From assembly GCF_028682635.1 (NCBI RefSeq), contig NZ_JANHLK010000004.1, forward strand, positions 62,001 to 126,000: a stretch of DNA of 64,000 bases, given 5' to 3'. A program made the position numbers and the translations under genes. The notes below the pieces were generated by a model. It ran no database searches, was not told the origin of the DNA, and saw nothing but the letters and a program-made list of their open reading frames with translations. This document shows, piece by piece, positions 19,612-30,883 of this stretch. Source of the stretch: Pseudomonas putida. GTDB lineage: Bacteria > Pseudomonadota > Gammaproteobacteria > Pseudomonadales > Pseudomonadaceae. Each line of letters begins with the position of its first letter. The first letter of the stretch is position 1.

Positions 19612-19655
19612 TGAAACTTCGTGTCACAATTTGCCATCGAACCCGAGAGCACCCC

Positions 19656-20624
19656 ATGGACACATTGCAAAACATGCGCGCCTTCAGCTACGTGGCCGAG
19701 GCCGGCAGCTTCACCGCCGCCGCCGTGCAACTGGACACCACCACGGCCAACGTCTCGCGCGCGGTCTCCAACCTGGAAGCCCACCTGCAAACCCGTCTGC
19801 TCAACCGAACCACGCGCCGCATCGCCCTGACCGAAGCCGGCAAGCGCTATTTACTGCGTTGCGAGCAGATCCTGAACTACGTCGAAGAAGCCGAAGCCGA
19901 GGCCAGTGACGCCCACGCGCGCCCGGCCGGGCAGCTCAAGGTGCACACCATGACTGGCATCGGTCAGCACTTCGTGATCGACGCCATCGCCCGCTATCGC
20001 AAGACCCACCCGGACGTGACCTTCGACCTGACCCTGGCCAACCGCGTGCCGGACCTGCTGGACGAGGGCTACGACGTGTCCATCGTGCTCGCCAGCGAAC
20101 TGCCGGACTCGGGTTTCGTCTCCCAGCGCCTGGGGATTACCTACAGCATCGTTTGCGCCTCGCCCGCCTATGTCAAAGCCAACGGCTGCGCGCAAAAACC
20201 CGGCGACCTGCTCAATCACGCCTGCCTGCGCCTGGTGAGCCCGGTCATCCCCCTGGATAAATGGGCCTTCGACGGGCCTGACGGCCAGGAAATGGTCACC
20301 ATCAACAGCTCGCCGTTCCTGGTGAACTCGGCCGATGCGATGAAAACCGCGATCACCAGCGGCATGGGCGTCGGTGTCCTGCCGCTATACGCCGCGATCG
20401 ACGGGCTGCGCAACGGTACGCTGGTGCGGGTGATGCCCAATTACCGCTCCCAGGAACTGAACCTGTACGCGATCTATCCGTCGCGGCAGTACCTGGATGC
20501 GAAGATCAAGACCTGGGTGGAATACCTGCGCGGGTCATTGCCGGAGTTGCTGGCGGCGCACCAGGCGGAACTGGCCGCGTATGAATTGAGCGGCAGCCTC
20601 GCCGGGGCACGGATGGCGACCTGA
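19656..20624 (+). CDS. LysR-family regulator, likely of the divergent efflux operon
   Basis: A 322-aa LysR-type protein. The N-terminal winged helix-turn-helix spans residues ~1-62 (MRAFSYVAEAGSFTAAAVQL, recognition helix TTTANVSRAVSNLE), followed by a type-2 periplasmic-binding-like effector domain. In E. coli, the LysR protein AaeR controls the equivalent aaeXAB operon, so by position this protein is inferred to control the efflux genes. A bidirectional terminator follows. Confidence 0.92.
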   Translation: MDTLQNMRAFSYVAEAGSFTAAAVQLDTTTANVSRAVSNLEAHLQTRLLNRTTRRIALTEAGKRYLLRCEQILNYVEEAEAEASDAHARPAGQLKVHTMTGIGQHFVIDAIARYRKTHPDVTFDLTLANRVPDLLDEGYDVSIVLASELPDSGFVSQRLGITYSIVCASPAYVKANGCAQKPGDLLNHACLRLVSPVIPLDKWAFDGPDGQEMVTINSSPFLVNSADAMKTAITSGMGVGVLPLYAAIDGLRNGTLVRVMPNYRSQELNLYAIYPSRQYLDAKIKTWVEYLRGSLPELLAAHQAELAAYELSGSLAGARMAT

Positions 20625-20644
20625 GACATAGCTGAACGACAGGT

Positions 20645-20678
20645 AAAAAAAAACCCGGACACCATGTCCGGGTTTTTT
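20645..20678. terminator. Bidirectional terminator between lysR and aapP
   Basis: AACCCGGACA-CCA-TGTCCGGGTT has an A-run before and a T-run after it, so it can stop both convergent transcripts. Confidence 0.95.
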
Positions 20679-20694
20679 CATCGCCTGGGTTCGA

Positions 20695-21459
20695 TCAATG
20701 CAGGATCTGACTCAGGAACAGCTTGGTGCGGTCGTTCTGCGGGTTGTCGAAGAAGTCGTTCGGCGCGGCCTGTTCGACGATTTCGCCCTTGTCCATGAAG
20801 ATCACGCGGTTGGCCACGGTACGGGCGAAGCCCATTTCGTGGGTCACGCAGAGCATGGTCATGCCGTCTTCAGCCAGGCCGATCATGGTGTCCAGTACCT
20901 CTTTCACCATCTCGGGGTCGAGTGCCGAAGTCGGTTCGTCGAACAACATGATTTTCGGCTTCATGCACAGCGCCCGGGCAATCGCCACACGCTGTTGCTG
21001 GCCACCGGACAGTTGCCCCGGGAATTTATGCGCCTGCTCCGGAATGCGTACGCGTTCCAGGTAGTGCATGGCGATTTCCTCGGCCTTGCGCTTGGGCATC
21101 TTGCGCACCCACATCGGCGCCAGCGTGCAGTTCTGCAGGATGGTCAGGTGCGGGAACAGGTTGAAGTGCTGGAACACCATGCCGACTTCGCGGCGGATCG
21201 CTTCGATCTGCTTGAGGTCGTTGGTCAGCTCCACGCCGTCGACCACGATGCGGCCCTGCTGGTGTTCTTCCAGGCGATTGAGGCAGCGGATGGTGGTGGA
21301 CTTGCCGGAACCCGACGGGCCGCACAGGACAATGCGCTCGCCCTGCTTGACGTTGAGGTTGATGTCTTTGAGTACGTGGAACTGGCCGTACCACTTGTTG
21401 ACGCCCTGCATCTGAATAATGCCTTCAGGGCTCACAGGCTGTTTGATTGCTTCGCTCAT
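20695..21459 (-). CDS. aapP: General L-amino-acid ABC transporter ATP-binding protein AapP
   Basis: ATPase subunit of a polar amino-acid ABC importer, 254 aa. Start is [11 protein letters not shown] at 21459; the open frame continues upstream but overlaps aapM. Walker [11 protein letters not shown], the signature [15 protein letters not shown], Walker [15 protein letters not shown] and the switch His in CVTHEMGFA are all intact. It is the last gene of aapJQMP and lies 13 bases after aapM. Confidence 0.95.
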   Translation of the reverse strand: MSEAIKQPVSPEGIIQMQGVNKWYGQFHVLKDINLNVKQGERIVLCGPSGSGKSTTIRCLNRLEEHQQGRIVVDGVELTNDLKQIEAIRREVGMVFQHFNLFPHLTILQNCTLAPMWVRKMPKRKAEEIAMHYLERVRIPEQAHKFPGQLSGGQQQRVAIARALCMKPKIMLFDEPTSALDPEMVKEVLDTMIGLAEDGMTMLCVTHEMGFARTVANRVIFMDKGEIVEQAAPNDFFDNPQNDRTKLFLSQILH

Positions 21460-21472
21460 TTGAAGAGAACTC

Positions 21473-22570
21473 CTAACGCTTGTGGCCAGTGTCGAGCTTG
21501 CGTTCCAGATGCATGGAATAGCGCGACATACCAAAACAGAAAATCCAGAACACCAGGGCGGCGAACACATAGCCTTCGGTGGCCATGCCCAGCCATTTCG
21601 GGTCGGCGGCGGCTTGCTTGACGCTGTTGAGCAGGTCGAACAGGCCGATGATGATCACCAGGCTCGTGTCCTTGAACAGCGCGATGAAGGTGTTGACGAT
21701 GCCAGGGATCACCAGCTTCAGGGCTTGCGGCAGAATCACCAGGCCCATGCTGCGCCAGTAGCCGAGGCCCATCGCTGCGGCGGCTTCGTACTGCCCCTTG
21801 GGAATCGCCTGCAGACCGCCACGTACCACTTCAGCCACGTAGGCCGACTGGAACAGGATCACGCCGATCAGCGCCCGCAGCAGCTTGTCGAAGTTCATGC
21901 CTTCGGGCAGGAACAACGGCAGCATCACCGAGGACATGAAGAGCACCGTGATCAACGGCACGCCGCGCCAGAATTCGATGAAGGTCACGCAGACCACCCG
22001 AATCGCCGGCATGTTCGAACGACGCCCCAACGCCAGGACAATCCCCAGCGGCAAGGCACCGGCAATGCCGACGGTGGCGATCACCAGGGTCAGCATCAGG
22101 CCGCCCCATTGGCTGGTCGCCACTTGGGTCAGGCCGAAGACGCCGCCGTGCAGCAGGCACCAGGCAATGATCGGGTACAGCACCAGGAAGCTCAGGCCAT
22201 ACACTGCTTTATGGTGAAAGCGCGAGATGAACAAAGGTGCCACGCCGATGACCGCCAGCCACACGGTCAGGTCGACGCGCCAGCGCAGTTCCGGCGGGTA
22301 GTAGCCGTACATGAACTGGCCGAAGCGCTGCTGGATGAACACCCAGCAGGCGCCCTCCTTGGTGCAGTCGGCCTGGCTGGTGCCCACCCAGTTGGCATCG
22401 AGGATCGCCCACTGCAAAATCGGCGGTACCACCAGGTAAATCAGGTAGAACGCGAACAGGGTCAGCAGGGTGTTGAGCCAGCTGGAGAACATGTTCGCGC
22501 GCATCCACGCCACTACGCCGATGCTGCGACTCGGTGGCGGCATGTCAGGTTTGAAAGTATGAGTGCTCAT
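21473..22570 (-). CDS. aapM: General L-amino-acid ABC transporter permease AapM
   Basis: Inner-membrane permease of 365 aa. It is larger than most His/Glu-type permeases because of the extra N-terminal helices that mark the AapM/BztC subfamily. The conserved permease loop is [24 protein letters not shown]. It lies between aapQ (10 bases upstream) and aapP. AapQ and AapM form the heterodimeric channel. Confidence 0.95.
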   Translation of the reverse strand: MSTHTFKPDMPPPSRSIGVVAWMRANMFSSWLNTLLTLFAFYLIYLVVPPILQWAILDANWVGTSQADCTKEGACWVFIQQRFGQFMYGYYPPELRWRVDLTVWLAVIGVAPLFISRFHHKAVYGLSFLVLYPIIAWCLLHGGVFGLTQVATSQWGGLMLTLVIATVGIAGALPLGIVLALGRRSNMPAIRVVCVTFIEFWRGVPLITVLFMSSVMLPLFLPEGMNFDKLLRALIGVILFQSAYVAEVVRGGLQAIPKGQYEAAAAMGLGYWRSMGLVILPQALKLVIPGIVNTFIALFKDTSLVIIIGLFDLLNSVKQAAADPKWLGMATEGYVFAALVFWIFCFGMSRYSMHLERKLDTGHKR

Positions 22571-22580
22571 GCGCTTTTCC

Positions 22581-23762
22581 TTACCGCTCGATCAGCGCAA
22601 TGCGCTTGTTGTACCAGTTCATCAGCAGGGAAATGCTGATACTGATCGCCAGGTACACGCTCATGGTGATCGCAATCACCTCGATCGCCTGGCCGGTCTG
22701 GTTCAGCACCGTGCCTGCGAACAGCGAGACCATCTCCGGATAACCGATACCGGCCGCCAGCGAGGAGTTCTTCGCCAGGTTCAGGTATTGGCTGGTCAGC
22801 GGTGGAATGATCACGCGCAGGGCTTGCGGGATGATCACCTTGCGCAGGGTCGGCCCGTTGCGCAGGCCCAACGAGTGCGCCGCCTCGGTCTGGCCGTGGC
22901 TGACCGACTTGATGCCCGAACGCACGATCTCGGCGATGAACGCCGCGGTGTACACCGTCAGCGCCAGGGTCAAGGCCAGCAGTTCCGGGATCAGCACCCA
23001 GCCGCCGACGAAGTTGAAGCCCTTGAGCTGCGGCATTTCCCAATGCACGGGCGCGCCAAAAATCAGTGCGCACAGCGCCGGGATGACCAGTAACAAGGCC
23101 AGGCCGACCCAGAACTTGTGGAACGGAACGCCGGTGGCTTCGAAGCGTTTGTTGGCCCAGCGGCACATCAGCACGATGGCGACGATGGCCACCACGACAC
23201 TGATCACGAACGCCCAGAAACCATCGGCCATCAGCGCCGCCGGCATGTTCAGGCCGCGGCTGCTGACAAAGAAGGTGTCGCCGAAGTTGTGGCTGTTGCG
23301 CGGCCCCGGCATGGTCAGGAACACCGCGAAGTACCAGAACAGGATCTGCAGCAGCGGCGGAATGTTACGGAAGACTTCCACGTACACCGTCGCCACTTTG
23401 GCGATGATCCAGTTCTTCGACAGCCGTGCCACACCGACGATGAAACCGAGGATAGTCGCCAGGATCACGCCGATGAAAGTCACCAGCAAGGTGTTGAGCA
23501 GGCCGATGACAAACACCCGGGCGTAGCTGTCCGCTTCGGTGTAGTCGATCAGGTGTTGGGCGATGCCGAAGCCGGCACTGCGCTCGAGAAAGTCGAAACC
23601 GGAGGTGATGCCCCGGTGTTGCAGGTTGGTTTGCGTGTTGTCGAACAGAAACCAGCCTAGCGAGACCACACCGATAATGGTGATGATCTGGAATACCCAC
23701 GCACGCACTCGTGGATCGCTGAGGCTGAGCCTCTGCTTTGGTGCGCCGATTGAATTTTGCAT
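22581..23762 (-). CDS. aapQ: General L-amino-acid ABC transporter permease AapQ
   Basis: Partner permease of 393 aa with the AapQ/BztB features: a long N-terminal region including DFLERSAGFGIAQHLIDY, several hydrophobic helices, and the ATPase-coupling loop EIVRSGIKSVSHGQTEAAHSLG near residue 290. It follows aapJ after a 65-base gap that contains a strong hairpin. Confidence 0.95.
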   Translation of the reverse strand: MQNSIGAPKQRLSLSDPRVRAWVFQIITIIGVVSLGWFLFDNTQTNLQHRGITSGFDFLERSAGFGIAQHLIDYTEADSYARVFVIGLLNTLLVTFIGVILATILGFIVGVARLSKNWIIAKVATVYVEVFRNIPPLLQILFWYFAVFLTMPGPRNSHNFGDTFFVSSRGLNMPAALMADGFWAFVISVVVAIVAIVLMCRWANKRFEATGVPFHKFWVGLALLLVIPALCALIFGAPVHWEMPQLKGFNFVGGWVLIPELLALTLALTVYTAAFIAEIVRSGIKSVSHGQTEAAHSLGLRNGPTLRKVIIPQALRVIIPPLTSQYLNLAKNSSLAAGIGYPEMVSLFAGTVLNQTGQAIEVIAITMSVYLAISISISLLMNWYNKRIALIER

Positions 23763-23791
23763 GAAGTGCCCCGCAAAGAATGGAACAGAAC

Positions 23792-23820
23792 ATCACCCGG
23801 CGGTTGGCCCGCCGGGTGAT
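23792..23820 (-). other. Intercistronic hairpin between aapJ and aapQ
   Basis: ATCACCCGGCGG-TTGGC-CCGCCGGGTGAT forms a 12-bp perfect stem eight bases after the aapJ stop, without a T-run. Such hairpins after binding-protein genes commonly protect the upstream message or reduce read-through, so that binding protein exceeds permease. That role is inferred here. Confidence 0.75.
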
Positions 23821-23827
23821 AGAACCA

Positions 23828-24859
23828 TCAGCGCACTGGTGGTGCGTATTGAATGCCGCCAGCGTTCCACAGGGCGTTCAGCCCGCGGTCGATTTCCAGT
23901 GGAGTGCTCTTGCCGAGGTTTTTCTCGAACACTTCGCCGTAGTTACCCACTTGCTTGACGACCTGCACGACCCAGTCTTTCTTCACTTTCAGGTCTTTGC
24001 CGTATTCGCCGTCGGTACCCAGCAGACGGGCAACGTCAGGGTTCTTGGTGCCCTTGGCTTCGGCTTCGACGTTCTTCGAAGTGATGCCGGCTTCTTCAGC
24101 GTTGAGCATGGCGTAGCCAACCCAGCGCACGATGGCCAGCCACTCGTCGTCGCCATTACGCACGACCGGGCCCAGAGGTTCCTTGGAAATGGTTTCCGGC
24201 AGAACCACATAGTCCTTCGGCGCAGCCAGCTTGCTGCGCTGGGCGAACAGTTGGGACTTGTCGGAGGTCAGTACGTCACAACGACCGGATTCCAGCGACT
24301 TGGCGCTCTCGTCGGAGGTGTCGAAAGTGATCGGGGTGTATTTCAGGCCGTTGCCGCGGAAGTAGTCGGAAACGTTCAGCTCGGTGGTGGTACCGGCCTG
24401 GATGCAGATGGTTGCACCGTCCAGTTCCTTGGCGCTCTTGACGCCGAGTTTATTGTTGACCAGGAAGCCGATGCCGTCGTAGTAGGTAATGAAACCCGGG
24501 AATTTCAGGCCCATGCCCGCGTCACGGGAGCTGGTCATGGTGGTGTTGCGCGACAGGATGTCGATTTCGCCGGACTGCAGCGCGGTGAAGCGCTCCTTGG
24601 CGTTCAACTGACTGAACTTGACCTTGGTCGCGTCGCCGAACACGGCAGCGGCCACGGCACGGCAGTAATCAGCGTCGATGCCGACGATCTTGCCGGTAGC
24701 ATCCGGAACCGAGAAGCCAGGCAGGCCATCGCTGACGCCGCACTGTACGAAACCTTTTTTCTGCACTGCATCCAGGGTCGCGCCCGCCTGAGCGAACCCA
24801 CTGACACCGAGTACCGCGGCTGCAGTCACGACTGCCAGGGTGGATTTCAACATCTTCAT
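23828..24859 (-). CDS. aapJ: General L-amino-acid ABC transporter substrate-binding protein AapJ
   Basis: Periplasmic binding protein of 343 aa with a signal peptide (core LAVVTAAAVLGVSGFAQA), the SBP_bac_3 segments GFVQCGVSDGLPGFSVPD and GIDADYCRAVAAAVFGD, and the ligand-site line LQSGEIDILSRNTTMTSSRD. It is the first gene of aapJQMP. The long 466-base region upstream probably holds the operon promoter. Confidence 0.95.
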   Translation of the reverse strand: MKMLKSTLAVVTAAAVLGVSGFAQAGATLDAVQKKGFVQCGVSDGLPGFSVPDATGKIVGIDADYCRAVAAAVFGDATKVKFSQLNAKERFTALQSGEIDILSRNTTMTSSRDAGMGLKFPGFITYYDGIGFLVNNKLGVKSAKELDGATICIQAGTTTELNVSDYFRGNGLKYTPITFDTSDESAKSLESGRCDVLTSDKSQLFAQRSKLAAPKDYVVLPETISKEPLGPVVRNGDDEWLAIVRWVGYAMLNAEEAGITSKNVEAEAKGTKNPDVARLLGTDGEYGKDLKVKKDWVVQVVKQVGNYGEVFEKNLGKSTPLEIDRGLNALWNAGGIQYAPPVR

Positions 24860-25982
<1,123 letters not shown>

Positions 25983-26080
25983 ACATCGATGTTTAAAAAC
26001 GCCCTTTGATCCATCCCTCTACGCCGCGCCCGATTCTTGCATTACACTGGCCGGCGTACATTCCTTAACCAATTGATGAG

Positions 26081-27568
26081 ATGACCGTGCTCAAAGCACT
26101 CAAGAAAATGTTCGGTAAAAGCGAGACTGAGCAACTCGCGCCAGTCCCCAGCGCTCCGTCTCACACATCCAGCCACCGCACCGACGGTCATCAGTCTGGT
26201 CGGGCCGCCCCGGTAGCGGCGCCGAAACACGAGCCAAAGAGCGCAGCGGTCGCCGAGCCCGTTGTGCAAACCGCCGCCGAGCAACCGCGCAGCGAAGCGC
26301 CAAAACCCGCCAAACCACGCCGCGAACCCAAGCCCAAGGCGCCGGTGATTCCCTGGAAACTCGAAGACTTCGTCGTCGAACCCCAGGAAGGCAAGACCCG
26401 CTTCCACGACTTCAAACTCGCCCCCGAACTGATGCACGCTATCCAGGACCTGGGCTTCCCGTATTGCACGCCGATCCAGGCCCAGGTGCTGGGCTTCACC
26501 CTCGCCGGCAAAGACGCCATCGGCCGGGCGCAGACCGGTACCGGCAAGACCGCGGCGTTCCTGATCTCGATCATCACCCAGCTGCTGCAGACCCCGCCGC
26601 CGAAAGAGCGCTACATGGGTGAGCCGCGCGCACTGATCATCGCCCCGACTCGCGAACTGGTGGTGCAGATCGCCAAGGACGCCGCTGACCTGACCAAGTA
26701 CACCGGCCTCAACGTCATGACGTTCGTGGGCGGCATGGACTTCGACAAGCAACTCAAGCACCTCGAAGCCCGCCACTGCGACATCCTCGTGGCCACGCCG
26801 GGCCGCCTGCTGGATTTCAACCAGCGCGGCGACGTGCACCTGGACATGGTCGAAGTCATGGTGCTGGACGAAGCCGACCGCATGCTCGACATGGGCTTCA
26901 TCCCGCAGGTACGCCAGATCATTCGCCAGACGCCGCCGAAGAACGAGCGTCAAACCCTGCTGTTCTCGGCGACCTTCACCGAAGACGTGATGAACCTGGC
27001 CAAGCAATGGACCACCGACCCGGCCATCGTCGAGATCGAGTCGCAGAACGTGGCCAGCGAAAACGTCGAACAGCACATCTACGCCGTAGCCGGTGCCGAC
27101 AAATACAAACTGCTCTACAACCTGGTCAGTGACAATGGCTGGGAGCGGGTCATCGTCTTCGCCAACCGCAAGGATGAAGTGCGGCGCATCGAAGAACGCC
27201 TGGTGCGCGATGGCGTCAACGCCGCGCAGCTGTCCGGCGACGTGCCGCAGCACAAGCGGATCAAGACCCTGGAAGGTTTCCGCGAAGGCAAGATCCGCGT
27301 ACTGGTGGCCACCGACGTGGCCGGTCGCGGCATCCACATCGACGGCATCAGCCACGTGATCAACTTCACGTTGCCGGAAGTCCCGGACGACTACGTGCAC
27401 CGCATCGGCCGTACCGGTCGCGCTGGCGCCGATGGAGTGTCCATCAGTTTTGCCGGTGAAGACGACTCCTACCAGCTGCCGGCCATCGAAGAAAAACTCG
27501 GTCGCAAGATCAGCTGTGAAACCCCACCGACGCATCTATTGCGGGCGGTTGAGCGCAAGCGGCCGTAA
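26081..27568 (+). CDS. rhlB: DEAD-box RNA helicase RhlB
   Basis: ATP-dependent RNA helicase of the degradosome type, 495 aa. An extended low-complexity N-terminus rich in Pro/Ala/Lys (residues ~15-85) precedes the core. Core motifs in order: [10 protein letters not shown] (Q motif), [11 protein letters not shown] (I), PTRELVVQ (Ia), [10 protein letters not shown] (II), FSATF (III), [11 protein letters not shown] (V), [10 protein letters not shown] (VI). The RhlB assignment rather than another DEAD protein rests on overall similarity and on its place beside the esterase and dau genes. Confidence 0.93.
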   Translation: MTVLKALKKMFGKSETEQLAPVPSAPSHTSSHRTDGHQSGRAAPVAAPKHEPKSAAVAEPVVQTAAEQPRSEAPKPAKPRREPKPKAPVIPWKLEDFVVEPQEGKTRFHDFKLAPELMHAIQDLGFPYCTPIQAQVLGFTLAGKDAIGRAQTGTGKTAAFLISIITQLLQTPPPKERYMGEPRALIIAPTRELVVQIAKDAADLTKYTGLNVMTFVGGMDFDKQLKHLEARHCDILVATPGRLLDFNQRGDVHLDMVEVMVLDEADRMLDMGFIPQVRQIIRQTPPKNERQTLLFSATFTEDVMNLAKQWTTDPAIVEIESQNVASENVEQHIYAVAGADKYKLLYNLVSDNGWERVIVFANRKDEVRRIEERLVRDGVNAAQLSGDVPQHKRIKTLEGFREGKIRVLVATDVAGRGIHIDGISHVINFTLPEVPDDYVHRIGRTGRAGADGVSISFAGEDDSYQLPAIEEKLGRKISCETPPTHLLRAVERKRP

Positions 27569-27582
27569 CGGGCGACTTGCAG

Positions 27583-27619
27583 GAAAAGGCGCAGCCGGAA
27601 ACGGACTGCGCTTTTTTTT
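27583..27619 (+). terminator. Rho-independent terminator of rhlB
   Basis: AAAAGGCGCAG and CTGCGCTTTT arms around CCGGAAACGGA, followed by eight or more T. Confidence 0.93.
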
Positions 27620-27661
27620 CGTCTGGTTTTTTCAACAGGCGCTTGCTCGCGATAACTAAAA

Positions 27662-27674
27662 GTCCATAATGGAC
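27662..27674. promoter_or_regulatory. Palindrome upstream of dauB
   Basis: GTCCATAATGGAC is a perfect palindrome with one central base, 32 bases before the dauB start codon. It is a candidate operator, perhaps for DauR, encoded three genes on; this is inference. Part of it (ATAATGGACAA) recurs upstream of aapJ. Confidence 0.5.
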
Positions 27675-27706
27675 AAATTAGTTTACTCGCCACTCCCGGA
27701 GCCATC

Positions 27707-28651
27707 ATGGCCAGCACCCCCTACGTGATCAACCAATCCCAGGCCCGCGAGTTGCTGGCCCAGGTCGACGTGCCGCAGATCCTGCGCAAACTGTTCCGCG
27801 ACCTGGCTGCCGGGCAAGCCGTGCAACCGGCACAGCAACTGGTGGAATTTCCCCGGGGTGCCGGCGACTTCATCAACTACCTGGGCGTGCTGGCCGAAGA
27901 GGGCGTGTACGGGGTCAAGACCTCGCCCTACATCGTGGGCGAGCAAGGGCCGCTGGTGACCGCGTGGACCTTGCTGATGTCGATGCAGACCGGCCAGCCG
28001 CTGTTGTTGTGTGATGCTGGCGAACTGACCACTGCCCGTACGGCCGCGACCACGGCGGTGGCGGTCGATGCCCTCGCGCCGCTCACAGCGAGTCGCCTGG
28101 CAATCATCGGCAGCGGCAAAGTGGCCCAGGCGCACCTGCATTACGTTAAAGGTCTGCGCGAATGGCAGAACATCAGCCTGTACTCGCCAAGCCTGAGCGA
28201 AGATGCTGAAACGGTGAGCCTGCTGAAAAACATCGAGCCACGCCTGAACATCGTCGACAATCGCGAGACTGCCGTTCAGGACGCCGACGTGATCATGCTG
28301 TGCACCTCGTCCGCAGGGCCCGTGATCGATCCGTCGAGCTTGCGCAAACCGGCGCTGATCACCTCGATCAGCACCAACGCCCCGCGCGCCCACGAGGTGC
28401 CGCCGCAAAGCCTCAACGACATGCAGGTATTCTGCGACTACCGTGTGACCACCCCAGGTTCGGCGGGTGAAATGCTGATTGCCGCCGAACAGCATGGCTG
28501 GCATGACAAGGCGATTGTCGGCGACTTGCCCGACCTGCTCAGCGAGAAAGTGCAGCGCCCCGGCTACGACCGTCACGTGTTTTTCCGCTCCATCGGCCTG
28601 GGCCTGGAAGACATCGCACTGGCCAATGCCATCTACCGCCTGCATCCCTGA
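27707..28651 (+). CDS. dauB: DauB, ornithine-cyclodeaminase-family dehydrogenase
   Basis: A 314-aa member of the ornithine cyclodeaminase/mu-crystallin family. In P. aeruginosa the adjacent DauB reduces 2-ketoarginine with ammonia to L-arginine, using NAD(P)H. The Rossmann motif IGSGKVAQAHL is near residue 140, and the conserved GVKTSPY and TAARTAATTAV-type lines (here ELTTARTAATTAV) precede it. Assignment to DauB rather than another family member rests on the dauA-dauR neighbourhood. CGGAG precedes ATG 27707. Confidence 0.88.
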   Translation: MASTPYVINQSQARELLAQVDVPQILRKLFRDLAAGQAVQPAQQLVEFPRGAGDFINYLGVLAEEGVYGVKTSPYIVGEQGPLVTAWTLLMSMQTGQPLLLCDAGELTTARTAATTAVAVDALAPLTASRLAIIGSGKVAQAHLHYVKGLREWQNISLYSPSLSEDAETVSLLKNIEPRLNIVDNRETAVQDADVIMLCTSSAGPVIDPSSLRKPALITSISTNAPRAHEVPPQSLNDMQVFCDYRVTTPGSAGEMLIAAEQHGWHDKAIVGDLPDLLSEKVQRPGYDRHVFFRSIGLGLEDIALANAIYRLHP

Positions 28652-28661
28652 CACCACACAT

Positions 28662-29923
<1,262 letters not shown>

Positions 29924-30015
29924 CTATTGTCCTCAGGTGACGCGCCGACTCGATTGCGGCACACTTTCAGCGTCCTGAATCACGGGGCGCTGAAGCTGCC
30001 CCGGAGCCCCATTGT

Positions 30016-30657
30016 ATGAACGCACCTGAACAAGATCCTGCCCTGAACGACACGTCCCTGGATAACTTCCGGGCGATTGCCGATGCCATCGCCACGCTGT
30101 TTTTTCCCCACGCCGAAGTAGTGCTGCACGACCTGCGCACGCAAAAGGTCGACTACATCGCCAACAACCTGTCGAAACGGGAAATCGGTGACGATTCGGC
30201 GCTGGATGACATGCTCGGCGACGATGTCGGCGAACGTAACATCGGGCCGTACGAAAAGCTCAATTGGGATGGTCAGAAGATCCGCAGCCTCAGCACCGTG
30301 CTGCGCGACCGTGAGGGACTCCCGCTGGCAGTGCTGTGCATCAACCTGAATATTTCGCTGTTCGAGAATGCCAAGGCCGCGCTGGACCTGTTCCTGTCGC
30401 CGACCAAGCTGATTCCTCAGCCGGATTCACTATTCCGCGATGACTGGCAGGAGCGGATCAATACCTTCCTCCACGCCTGGCTGCGCGAACGCCAGCTGAG
30501 CCTGAACCTGTTGACCCGCGATCACAAACGCGAACTGGTGCTGGCCCTGCACGCCGAAGGCGCCTTCAAGGGCAAAAGCGCCTCCAACTATGTGGCCAAT
30601 GTGCTGAACATGGGGCGGGCGACGGTGTACAAGCATTTGAAGGAACTCAAAGGCTGA
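30016..30657 (+). CDS. dauR: DauR, YheO-type transcriptional regulator
   Basis: A 213-aa regulator of the YheO family: an N-terminal PAS-like domain (AIATLFFPHAEVVLHDLRTQ; NWDGQKIRSLSTVLRD) and a C-terminal helix-turn-helix (GKSASNYVANVLNMGRATVYKHLKELKG). In P. aeruginosa DauR represses the dau genes and responds to 2-ketoarginine; a similar role is inferred from location. SD CGGAGC precedes ATG 30016. Confidence 0.9.
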   Translation: MNAPEQDPALNDTSLDNFRAIADAIATLFFPHAEVVLHDLRTQKVDYIANNLSKREIGDDSALDDMLGDDVGERNIGPYEKLNWDGQKIRSLSTVLRDREGLPLAVLCINLNISLFENAKAALDLFLSPTKLIPQPDSLFRDDWQERINTFLHAWLRERQLSLNLLTRDHKRELVLALHAEGAFKGKSASNYVANVLNMGRATVYKHLKELKG

Positions 30658-30662
30658 AACCA

Positions 30663-30877
30663 TACCTTGCCGGCGATCGCATCACCCGGGTTTTCCTGAT
30701 AGACCGCGGCGCCCGCATCGCCTGTAGGAGCCGGCTTGCTGGCGATCGCATCACCACGGTTCCTGACAGTCCGCAGCGCCCGCATCGCCTGTAGGAGCCG
30801 GCTTGCTGGCGATCGCATCACCACGGTTCCTGACAGTCCGCGGTGCCTGCGTCGCCAGCAAGCCGGCTCCTACAGAG
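30663..30877. repeat. Tandem REP array, three units of about 67 bases
   Basis: CGCATCGCC recurs at 30714 and 30781, and as CGTCGCC near 30848, each unit carrying GCGATCGCATCACC and TGTAGGAGCCGGCTTGCTG. The last unit ends with the inverted arm AGCAAGCCGGCTCCTACA. It looks like a REPIN that expanded by tandem duplication between the convergent genes dauR and hmp. Confidence 0.92.
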
Positions 30878-30883
30878 CGATGT

